DNA from: CAZMSD01 sp964568855 | Lineage (GTDB): Bacteria > CAIWAD01 | DNA: 64,000 bases | Assembly: GCA_964568855.1 (NCBI GenBank) | Contig: CAZMSD010000002.1 | Location: forward strand, 128,253-192,252 | Direction of reading: 5' to 3' | Shown here: one piece after another, positions 44,551-53,300 of the stretch | Numbering within the stretch: position 1 is the stretch's first letter | Layout of the letters: each line of letters starts with the position of its first letter | The notes under the pieces: generated by a model | Database searches by the model: none | Seen by the model: the letters and a program-made list of their open reading frames with translations, nothing else | What the model was told of the DNA's origin: nothing | Program-made: the position numbers and the translations under genes

Positions 44551-45702
44551 CTAAAACAGGTCGTCTTCCGTGTCCAGCGTCTCCAGGAAGGCCTCCACGC
44601 GAATGGAGAAGGGTCCCACGGGCGTGGTGACGTCGAACTCCAGGAAATAGGTGGGAATGCCGTTTTCTTCCAGGAATTTTCTCACGAAGGGGATGTCCGC
44701 CTCGTGGGGATCGCAGAACTTCTGCTGGATCACGATGGCGCCGTCCACCTTGAAGTCGCGGGCGAACTGGAGAATCCGCTCCAGCCGGGTCCGCTGAGGC
44801 CAGTCCTTGGTGGGGCAGGCGGTGCGGTTCACGTAGCGGGCGGCGATGGCCGTCAGCGGATCCCCGCCGTTCTCTTCCACCTCGTCCCAGAAGTAGCGGG
44901 TGGTGGTGCAGTGCTCTTCGATCACCACGGTGGCGCCCACGGACTCGCGCTCGCCCAGGGTCTCGACCATCTGGATGAAGTCGATCTCGTCGTTCTCGCT
45001 GCCCACCAGCAGCAGCCGCTTGCCCGGGTCGCGGTCCAGCTTGCGGGTCTTCAGCGCGCCCAGGGTCTCCTCCGCCGCGGGGATCCACTCGCGGGCGTCG
45101 GTGAAGAACTGCGAGCAGGCCAGGTACATGGCCTCGACGCCGGTCACGGGTGGCGAGTCCTGCTTGCGGTACTCGAAGATGGACTTCATCGTCCGCCGCA
45201 TGCGGTTCATGATCTCGATGCCGCGCCGGAGGTCGTCGTCCGTGATACTCCGGCCGGTCAGCTCCTCGAGCCTGGCGATCAGCAGCTTGTACTCGCCCGC
45301 CAGGAAGGGCACCGACCTGGGGCTCTGCACGTGGTTGGGCATGGGCAGGAAGTAGCTCCAGCCCGGGTTCTTGTGGATGTCCCAGGAGGTGAAGGCCTGC
45401 CGCAGGTGGATGCAGGACTGGGCCAGGACGATCCCGTCCAGGTAGCTGTAGCGGCCCTTCAGGCCCTGTGCCAGAACGTCGCGGCAGAAGGGGCAGAACA
45501 TGGCGAAGAGGTGCGGTTCGGTCACGTCCTGGATCTCGTGGGAGCCGAGGATCCGCACCGGCAGCACGTCGAAGGCGTAGAAGATCTCCTCGGGAACGTA
45601 GGTGCAGAAGGTGCCCACGATCTTTCCGCCGGTCCGCTTCTTCCAGTCCGTCTGGTATTCGTGGCGCTTGTCATACCATTCCTGGAACTGCTTGAAAGGC
45701 AT
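44551..45702 (-). CDS. bzdN: Benzoyl-CoA reductase subunit (BzdN/BcrC-like)
   Basis: 383 residues from the ATG at 45702, which has an RBS (GAGAGGAG); a longer frame begins at 45762 inside marR. 2-hydroxyacyl-CoA dehydratase D-component family with cysteines in MFCPFCRDVLAQ, AQSCIHLRQAF and QQKFCDPHEADIP. The C-terminal EFDVTTPVGPFSIRVEAFLE is characteristic of BcrC/BzdN. First structural gene after the MarR regulator. Works as a heterodimer with BzdO at the active-site side of the reductase. Confidence 0.9.
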   Translation of the reverse strand: MPFKQFQEWYDKRHEYQTDWKKRTGGKIVGTFCTYVPEEIFYAFDVLPVRILGSHEIQDVTEPHLFAMFCPFCRDVLAQGLKGRYSYLDGIVLAQSCIHLRQAFTSWDIHKNPGWSYFLPMPNHVQSPRSVPFLAGEYKLLIARLEELTGRSITDDDLRRGIEIMNRMRRTMKSIFEYRKQDSPPVTGVEAMYLACSQFFTDAREWIPAAEETLGALKTRKLDRDPGKRLLLVGSENDEIDFIQMVETLGERESVGATVVIEEHCTTTRYFWDEVEENGGDPLTAIAARYVNRTACPTKDWPQRTRLERILQFARDFKVDGAIVIQQKFCDPHEADIPFVRKFLEENGIPTYFLEFDVTTPVGPFSIRVEAFLETLDTEDDLF

Positions 45703-45748
45703 TCCAACACTCCTCTCTTGGGCAGGCATGTCGTCCCGGATGCATGTA

Positions 45749-46204
45749 TCACACACTTGCAACGGATTCCCCCGTTCCCGCTCCAGCCGCAGCGCGCCGG
45801 ACGAGGTCCAGCATCCTGCGGAACCGGTCCAGCTCCGTGTGAGACAAATCCTCCACCAGCCGCCGGTCCACTTCCCCGGCGATCTCCTCGAAGCGCCCCA
45901 GCAGGTCGCGTCCCTTGCGCGTGAGGTGCAGGCGGATCACACGGCGGTCTTCGGAGATCCGGCGGCGCTCCACCAGGCCGTCCTTCTCGAGACGGTCCGC
46001 CAGCCCGGTGATGGCCGGCTTATCCAGGTGGACCCGCTTGCTGATTTCCGAAAGGGAGAGCCCGTCGTCCGCGGCCAGGGCGCTGAGGACCGTGTGCTGG
46101 GAGGAAGTGACGCCGTATTCCGCCAGGCGCGCGTCGAGGGCCTTCTTGACGCTGCGGGCGGTCCGCACGAGCAGGAAGCCGGTGCTCTGATCGATGGAAG
46201 CCAT
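45749..46204 (-). CDS. MarR-family regulator of the benzoyl-CoA cluster
   Basis: 151 residues, the typical MarR length. The winged-helix segment runs SSQHTVLSALAADDGLSLSEISKRVHLDKPAITGLADRLEKDGLVERR, split over the usual recognition helix and wing (RRISEDRRVIRLHLTRKGRDLL). Members such as BadR control anaerobic benzoate genes in other bacteria. It is the first gene of the run of (-) genes, 46 bases before bzdN, and its stop lies inside a GTATCAC motif. A MarR-like palindrome sits about 80 bases upstream of its start, suggesting autoregulation and control of the whole cluster. Confidence 0.9.
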   Translation of the reverse strand: MASIDQSTGFLLVRTARSVKKALDARLAEYGVTSSQHTVLSALAADDGLSLSEISKRVHLDKPAITGLADRLEKDGLVERRRISEDRRVIRLHLTRKGRDLLGRFEEIAGEVDRRLVEDLSHTELDRFRRMLDLVRRAAAGAGTGESVASV

Positions 46205-46284
46205 TGTTATTCCGTCAGATAGGGTGATCCGCGCTGTGTCCGATTCCGCGAATCGAGGTCATCCCGGATAGTGGCTCGAGAATG

Positions 46285-46302
46285 TAGTTAATGTGTTTAC
46301 TA
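46285..46302. promoter_or_regulatory. Candidate MarR operator upstream of marR-bzd operon
   Basis: TAGTTAATGTGTTTACTA is an imperfect palindrome (TAGTTAA / TAGTAAA in reverse, six of seven matching) in the AT-rich space before marR. On the (-) strand it overlaps a possible promoter region (TTGTTC further upstream, A/T-rich hexamers here). Spacing and symmetry fit MarR-type dimers binding two adjacent half-sites. Confidence 0.45.
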
Positions 46303-46399
46303 TTTGCGAGTGAACAATTTGGCAGAGTGCAACCCGGACAGCGCAGGTACAGCCCTTTGAACAAGTGTAACTCGATGAATTATCTACGCTTACCTTGAA

Positions 46400-47584
46400 T
46401 CATTCAGAGTCCCCGATCAGCACGAAGGGCGCCCAGTAGGCCGGATTGGAGTAATGCGTCTCGTGCAGCAGGAAAAGCTGGGCCTGCTGGAGGGCGACGG
46501 CGGGGCGCAGGCCGTCGCGCAGCCCGGTGTGAAAGCGTTCCATCAGCAGCCGCGTGGCCCGGTCCTCCACGCTCCACAGGGAGGCCACCACCGAGGGCAC
46601 GCCGGCAGAGAAGAAGGCCCGCGTCAGGCCCAGCATGCCCTCGCCCTCCTGCAGCCTTCCCAGGGCCGTTTCACAGGCGCTGAGTACCACGATGTCGGCG
46701 TTCAGCTCCTGGCGCATGATCTCCCAGGCCTCCAGGAATCCGTCCTCTTGCTCGTCCGCGGTCAGGGCGATGGAAGAGTAGAGCGGGCTGGCTTCGTTCA
46801 GCAGTGAGTGGGTGGCGAGGTGTATCACACCGTAGCCTCCGCCCCGGCTCTTGAAGTTGCGCTCGCTGGCGGCCTGCCCGTTCAGCACCAGCGCGTTGGG
46901 GCGGTAGACGTCCTCCAGGGCCAGCACCTCCTGCTCGGTGGCGGGTAAGGAGACCAGATCCCCCTGGAGTGAAGCCGTATCGCCGGTTGACGACATCCGA
47001 TCGAAAACCGGGTTGCCGAAAGCCAGGATCTCCCGCCGGCCGTAGGTGCCAATGCGCCTGAGCCAGTCCAGGGTGGAGAGGGAAGGGGCCGAGTACAGGG
47101 CGAAATCCTCCGCCAGGTAGCGCTCGCTTGATGCGTCCCACAAGGCCTGGAATGGAAGCCGGTTGAGGGCGCCGTCGGGAACGATGCACAGGCGGCTTTT
47201 TCCCTCCAGCAGCGGAAGCAGGGGCTGGATCAGGCGCTCGTGAAGCAGACACAACAGGGTATAGTCGCCGGTGAAGAGGTCCTGCACGCCCCCGCTCAGC
47301 AGTTCCTCGATCGCCCCTTCGAGCTCGCTCCTCGTGATGGAACTCGAACGCAGGTCCAGGCCGTCTCGCGTCAGCACGAAACAGAACAGGCTGTCCTCCG
47401 CGACTAGGTAGCAGACCGCCGCCTCGTCGCGGCTGAGCATCCGGCGGGCGCGCTGAAGGTTCAATGGTTCCGCCTGCCCGCGCAATTCGAGCAGGTCGGG
47501 ATACTTGAGATACAACTCCTCGCGGAAGGCCTCCAGCTCGTGCCGCTTTGTATTACGCACCTGAACGAGCGAATCCTGCCTCGC
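46400..47584 (-). CDS. CHAT protease half of a frameshifted TPR-CHAT gene
   Basis: About 395 residues in this frame, beginning inside a G5 run (C5 at 47584-47588 on the + strand). The first in-frame GTG is at 47560. The CHAT (caspase HetF-associated with TPR) domain keeps its dyad: histidine in VIHLATHS and cysteine in VVLSACETALG. The sequence before the GTG still reads as protein (QDSLVQVRNTKRHE) and joins logically to the TPR frame if one G is added to the run, so this and the next two entries are one gene. Either an indel error or a real disruption. Confidence 0.85.
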   Translation of the reverse strand, partial: ARQDSLVQVRNTKRHELEAFREELYLKYPDLLELRGQAEPLNLQRARRMLSRDEAAVCYLVAEDSLFCFVLTRDGLDLRSSSITRSELEGAIEELLSGGVQDLFTGDYTLLCLLHERLIQPLLPLLEGKSRLCIVPDGALNRLPFQALWDASSERYLAEDFALYSAPSLSTLDWLRRIGTYGRREILAFGNPVFDRMSSTGDTASLQGDLVSLPATEQEVLALEDVYRPNALVLNGQAASERNFKSRGGGYGVIHLATHSLLNEASPLYSSIALTADEQEDGFLEAWEIMRQELNADIVVLSACETALGRLQEGEGMLGLTRAFFSAGVPSVVASLWSVEDRATRLLMERFHTGLRDGLRPAVALQQAQLFLLHETHYSNPAYWAPFVLIGDSE

Positions 47585-49230
47585 CCCCGGTCTTCCGGGA
47601 ACTCGGCAAGGGCCGAATTGAGGTTCTCCAGCCGGGCGGCCAGCGCTCTCTCTCGCCGGGCTTCGTCCTCGCTCATCACCTGGGAGAAGTCGGCGTTTCC
47701 CGACTCGAGGATGTCCAGCAGCGCCCGCGCCTTCATCCGCTCAATGTATTCGAAGGCCTGCTCCGGCCTGCCCACGCGGAGCAGCGCCTGGATCGATTTT
47801 CTGTAGACATGGGCCGCCCCTTCCATGTAGCCGGCGCGGTGTTTTTCTACGTCGAGTCCGCCGCGGACGTTCTCGGCCGCCTCCACGGCCTGCCGCAAGT
47901 ACCGGACAGCCAGCGAATCCCTGCCCGCGTTCATCTGGAGGACGCCCAGCTCGGCGGCCGCGAAGATGATCTCCTGGGGCAGGTTCAACTCCACCGCCGC
48001 GGCCAAGGCCTGCTCGAGGACCGTCTCCGCCCGGTCGTACTCGCCCAGTTCGCCGTACGCGGCGCCCAGGTCGCACAGGCCTTCGCAGACCAGGCGCGGG
48101 TTGGCCAGTTTCCGCCTCAGCACGAGGCTTTGCTCGTGATACTGAAGAGCCTCCGCGGGCCCTTCGAGTTCCCGCTGAACGTGTCCCAGCCGACTTAGAA
48201 CGCTCGCCTCGGCGATGAGGTTATTGACTTCCCGGGCGATTTCCAGGCAGCGCTCGAAGTACTCCGCCGCGCGAGCGTGGTCCGCGGCGGCCAGGCACAG
48301 CATACCCAGGCTGTTCAGCGGATCCAGCTCATCGAAACGGTAGCCGAGTTCGGTCGCGATCTCCAGGGCTTCTTCGAAATACCTGCGCGCCGTGCCGAAA
48401 TCGGACAGCTCCCCGTAAATACCGCCGACGGCGATCAGGGCGTGTTTCTCGTCGCGCCGGTTGCCGGAACTGCGTGATACCGACAGGCTTTCAAGGAAGT
48501 GCTTCCTGGCCCGATCGAAGTCGGAGCGGAAGGAATGGACCTGTCCGATCGACCTGTGACTCCAGGCCTGTCCGTGTGCGTCGCCGGCGTCGATCGCAGC
48601 CTCGAGCTGCAGCGTGTAATACTCGAGCGCCCGGTCGTAATCGGCCAGGATCTCATGAACCTTGGCGAAGTGGGACAGGGTCCAACCTTCCTCACTCAGG
48701 TCGCCGGTTTCCCTGCACAGCTCGAGAGCGCGCTCGTAACACCTCAAGGCGCCATCGAAGTCGCTGAGTCTCACGTCCTTTACGCCGATCTTGTTCAGGA
48801 TCCGCAGTTCCACAGGTCGCTCTCCCAGACCGCGCCTGAGTTCGAGCGCCATCGTGAAATGCTCTTTGGCCAGGACATGGTCGTTCAGATCCCTGGCGAC
48901 ATGGCCGAGATTCCCCTGCATATCGCTGGCGCGCGATGAATCACGCAGTTCGAAGAACAGGCCGAAGGCCCTGTCGAATTCCTCCCGCGCCCCCTGCGGG
49001 TCCCCCAGGTAGTACAGGTTCAAACCGATCAGCCTGTGCGACTCTGCCCGGCCGGATTTCGAGGCGCAATCAGCGCAGACATCCAAGGCGGTATTGGCAA
49101 TCTCAAGGGACTTGTCGAAGCTGCCCGCCCCCCACAGGGAATCCGCCAGGGCGAGCAGACTGTCGGCCGCGCGATGGTTTGCATAGGGGCGTAGCGCCGG
49201 GATCGCCCTCGCAGAAAGCTGGTGCAGCAA
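47585..49230 (-). CDS. TPR-repeat half of the frameshifted TPR-CHAT gene
   Basis: About 548 residues of tandem tetratricopeptide repeats with 40-residue spacing (for example ALRCYERALELCRETGDLSEE, ALEYYTLQLEAAIDAGD, AAEYFERCLEIAREVNN). The frame runs on past 47585 into low-complexity nonsense, while the CHAT domain continues in another frame. The ATG at 49230 is only the first in-frame start; the natural N-terminus with its signal peptide is in a different frame (49187-49276). TPRs usually sense or bind a partner and control the attached protease. Confidence 0.85.
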
Positions 49231-49276
49231 GGAGTAGAAGTAGAAGAATGGTGCCCTGGAATACCGGTCGTTGCAT
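49187..49276 (-). CDS. Signal-peptide fragment of the TPR-CHAT gene
   Basis: Thirty codons from the ATG at 49276 encode a textbook signal peptide (MQRPVFQGTILLLLLLAAPA, cleavage near FCEG). Coding sense then jumps to the TPR frame. Removing one G from the GGGG at 49186-49189 joins ATP directly to YANHRAADSLLALAD. So the TPR-CHAT protein is probably exported, and the gene contains a second apparent indel. Confidence 0.6.
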
Positions 49277-49502
49277 CAGGTGATGTTTTCCCGTGTGGAT
49301 ATGGAACAAGTTATCAACACCTTTATGAAGGTCGTGGATTGCCGCTCCGGAATTCCCCTGCATTATCCGGTATCTCTTCCTGCCTGCATCCGCTCAGCCA
49401 AAGACCAAGCTGAATTCAAACACGAATCCAACAGGAATTCACCCACCCCAAAAACCCCGGGCAACATTGCCGCGAATTTCGCACTATTGAATTGCTACAG
49501 CG

Positions 49503-49767
49503 AGGGCCTGTTCACACTCTCGCGTACGTCGCGTTGCTGCCTGAAATCGGGTCAGGCAAGGCGCGCGGAGTGAAGCTTAGTGCTTCTAAGCGAACGACAC
49601 GCAACGCCGCATGGCGCGATTTCAGGCGCAACCCGAGGGCCGGGGCCCTATTTCCGCAATCCTGCGTTGCCGTTCACTTGTGTAGACACACTACACGGCG
49701 CTTACGGCGCCTTAGCTTGCAGAAAATGGCCTCCGGCGCGGCGCACGAGAGAGTGTGAACAGGCCCT
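49503..49767. repeat. MITE-like palindromic element with 19-bp perfect ends
   Basis: The ends 49503-49521 and 49749-49767 are perfect inverted repeats of 19 bases (AGGGCCTGTTCACACTCTC). The 265-base element is GC-rich with internal palindromes (CGGCGCTTACGGCGCC; TGTGTAGACACACTACA) and has no transposase. A decayed left part recurs at 2154-2229. The interior also resembles the 2309-2623 element in places (CGGGGC..CTATT.C), suggesting related non-autonomous elements. Confidence 0.8.
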
Positions 49768-49966
49768 AACACAGCATGTAACCGATCCTCATGAGCGCCA
49801 GTTTAAACGTGGTCCGTTTCGAAGAATCCCCTCCAGCCCGAAAGCTGGAGAAGCGGTGATGTCCGCGGCCATCGTCGATGGACATCGAAAGACCGGCTGA
49901 TCCCTCAGGAGGACTTGCCTCGACGGGCATTGCTGACGGAACCACATCACGAAAAGGGGGGACACG
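49768..49966 (+). other. Leader of the large Ig/beta-helix gene with two hairpins
   Basis: About 200 bases without a gene. Two hairpins are visible: CTCCAGC / GCTGGAG (49831-49850) and GATGTCC / GGACATC (49858-49886). They do not match a riboswitch class I can recognise. A G-rich RBS (AAAAGGGGGG) precedes the ATG at 49967. Confidence 0.4.
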
Positions 49967-50321
49967 ATGCAAAGTAATGAAGACGGCGGGCAGCTCGGTT
50001 TCCGCCGCAGCTTCCTCAAGCCGATCCTGATGCTGGCCGTGGCGGGCGCCTTCCTGGCGTTCAGCCGGCACGACGGTATCAGCGCGGCGGAGAACGGCGA
50101 AACGAAGGCCGGGGAGAACCTGCAAGCGCGGTTGATGACCGAGGTGGCCCACAGCCCGGTTCGGGAAGCCGGTGAGGTGCGCCAGGACCGGGATGAGGTC
50201 CTGCTCTACGACGTGGACTTCGGCACTCCGCCGCACACCGTGGGCGATCCACCGGTGACCGGCACCGGGGATCCGCCGCGCGCCCGGCCGACGTTCATCT
50301 ACCAGTATCCCGCGTACCCCC
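49967..50321 (+). CDS. N-terminal part of large secreted Ig/beta-helix/SGHG protein (before frameshift)
   Basis: About 118 codons from the ATG at 49967. A signal or membrane segment (FLKPILMLAVAGAFLAFS, about residues 17-34) and the start of a lectin-like beta-sandwich (LYDVDFGTPPHTVGDPPVTGTG) are present. The frame stays open to 50617 but loses sense after a C5 run at 50317-50321. Removing one C joins IYQYPAYP to NVVSQLGALNSQPCGFC in the next entry's frame, so the two are one gene of about 1850 residues. Confidence 0.8.
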
Positions 50322-53300
50322 AATGTCGTATCACAACTTGGGGCCCTGAACAGCCAGCCCTGCGGTTTCTGCAACGATACGCTGGGCTGGGAACGGGCCT
50401 ATTTCGGGGTGGGCGAGGGATCCAACGGCGGTTTCGACGAGACCTGGGTGTACTACCACATCGAGATGGACCTCCTGCTGGACAGCGTGGGCCCGCAATC
50501 CATGCTGCAGATCTGGCTGGACGACAGCACCGCCACGGAATTCGCGATCATCGTCAGCGACAACCAGATCCGGACCTATCCCGAGTGGAACTTCGTGGCC
50601 AATTACACTCCCGGTGAGTCCGTGTTCATGGAGATCGATCTGGATTTCTGGAGCGATTGGATCGACATCTCCCTGGACGGCCAGCTGACGCATTTCGACA
50701 CGCTCGAGTTCGATTACCTGCGTGGCGTGATGCTGCTGGGAGACTGCCGCGAACTTACGGACGACTTCGCGGTGGACAACTTCCGCGTCTGCGGCGGAGG
50801 CGACTGCCTGCAGGATCCGCGAATCGACGCCCAGCCGGCGAACCGGCTGGCCTGCGAGGGAGATTCGGCCACCTTCAGCGTGACGGCCGGCGGCACCGAC
50901 CCCATCAGCTACCAGTGGTACGACGAATCGGGTTCCATGCCGGGAGAGGTCTATGACCAACTGATCTTCTACCCCGTGGCAGGAACCGACGCGGGCGATT
51001 ACTACGTGGTGGTGAGCAACGTCCTCGGCTCGGTGACCAGCAACACGGCCACCCTCACGGTCAGCACCAGCGCCAACAGTCCCCTGATCACGTCGCACCC
51101 GGCGGACTTGACCGTCAACAACGGGGACAACGCCGTATTCGAGGTCGCCGCCACGGGCACACCGCCGCTCAGCTACCAGTGGCGCAAGGACGGTGCGAAC
51201 ATTGACGGCGCACTGGGATTCCTCTACACCATCTATAACTGCGGATTGTCGGACGAGGCCGACTACGACGTGGTGGTCACCGACGGCTGCAACTCCACCC
51301 GCACCAGCGACGCAGCCACGCTGACGGTCAACACCACGGTGATGATCACTTCGCATCCGCAGGACGCGGAGGTCTGCGTGGGCAATCCCCACACCTTCTC
51401 GGTCACGGCCACGGGATCCCCGCCCCTGAACTACCAGTGGCACGACACTTCGGGTCCGATCGGCACTAATTCCAGCACTTACACCATCCCCTCGGTCTCA
51501 ATGGCTGACATCAACAGCTACTGGGTGGTGGTCAGCAACGCCTTCGGCTCGGCCACCAGCAACCACGCCCTGCTGACGGTCTGGCTGAATACCATCACCG
51601 TGCCCGATCCCGTCTACAACATCACTACGATCCAGAGCGCCATCGACCTGATCTGTGATACAGGAGGCGAGATCATTCTCAGCGACGGGACCTACACCGG
51701 CTGGGGCAACCGCAACGTGGATTTCAAGGGCAAGAACGTCCACCTGCACTCGCAGAGCTACGACCCCGAGGCCTGCATCGTCGACTGCCAGAACTACGGC
51801 CGGGGTTTCATCCTGCAGAGCGGCGAGAACTCCAACGCGGAAATCCAGGGTATCACGATCACCAGGGCCCAGGCGCCCTGGCCGGAAAACGGCGGCGGAA
51901 TCTACTGCCTGGCCAGCTCGCCCACCATCCACGACTGCATCATCTCCTACTGCGCCGCGGAGAACGGCGGCGGCCTGGCGGGGCATTTCTTCAACGGTAC
52001 CTTCTACGACTGCACCTTCATCGGCAACACGGCGGAATCGAAGGGCGGCGCGGTCTACCTGGCGGAGAGCTCGGAAGTAACGCCGAGTCCCGACCGCTGC
52101 ACGTTCTACGCCAACGACGCCCCCACGGGCGGCGGCATCTGCCTGGACAATTCCTACATCTGGCAGTGGATGCAGAACTGCATCATCTCCGACGGCACCC
52201 AGGGCGGCGCCGTGCGCTGCGTCAACGGCGGCGTGATTTTCATCCGTTGCAGCGACGTCTGGAACAACACGGGCGGCGACTGGACGGACTGCCTGCTGAG
52301 CTTCGCGCCTCCTCAGTACAACAACATCTGGATGGATCCCGTCTACTGCTCGCCCGCGCTCGAGGACTTCACCCTGGCCTCGAACTCGCCCTGCACGGCG
52401 GCGAACCAGCCGACCTGCGGGAGGATGGGCGCCTGGCCGGAAGGCTGCGGTTCGCAGGACGACGACGACAGCTTCGATTACGGCGTGGAATGGGTGGACA
52501 ACTACAAGGGCACGGAGGACGACCGCGGCGACGCCGGCGAAACCGAGGCCGGCAGCATGGAGAGCGGTCTGAACGCCCAGGGCTGGAGCAAGGGTTTCAA
52601 CAACGGTGACACGAATGCGGATGAAAGCCACTGGACTGATCACAACAACGACTACGTGGACGACGTGGACCTGGTCTTCTTCTCGGGACACGGCACTTCC
52701 AGTTTCGACTGGCATTATCAGAAGACCATGCACGGTCCTTCCTTCCGTGAGAGCACGCTGCTGCCCGGGGAGGCAGTGGGTATCTGGGGCAACGACGACG
52801 CCGAGTGGTTCGCCTTCAGTTGCTGCGAACTGCTCTGCAAGGGCGGTGGCTACTGGTCCAAGACCCTGGACGGCGGTCACCTGGTCCTCGGCTACAAGAC
52901 CAACTGTTCGCGCGCCTACGACCGCATGGCCGAGTGGTTGAAGCACATGCTCAGCAACGGACCCGCCGACCCAGCCAAGCGCGTGGCCTGGTCCTGGTTC
53001 AAGACCTGTGATATCACTCAACCTGACAACTACCAGGCCCGCATAGTGGGCGAGACCTACCAGATGTCCTGGGATTACCTCTGGGGCCAGGGCGGCGGTG
53101 TGCAGCCCGACCCCGCTAACGACAACTACTACACGCGCTGGGACCACCTCAAGGGCGACACCACCTACACCGTTTCCGAGATGGCCCGTTCCCACCGATT
53201 CCGCACCGATATGCCCTACTACGATGTGACACCGACAACTATCGACACCGCGGACGTGGAGGAGCTGGGCGCGCTGCTCGGAATCGGCGGCGACGTCGAG

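Noticed and set aside
45703..45762. Extended N-terminus of BzdN
   Set aside because: The added residues overlap marR and lack an RBS, while the ATG at 45702 has a good one and matches the family start.
49831..49886. Riboswitch in the leader of the giant protein gene
   Set aside because: Only two simple hairpins; no match to the conserved cores of classes I know.
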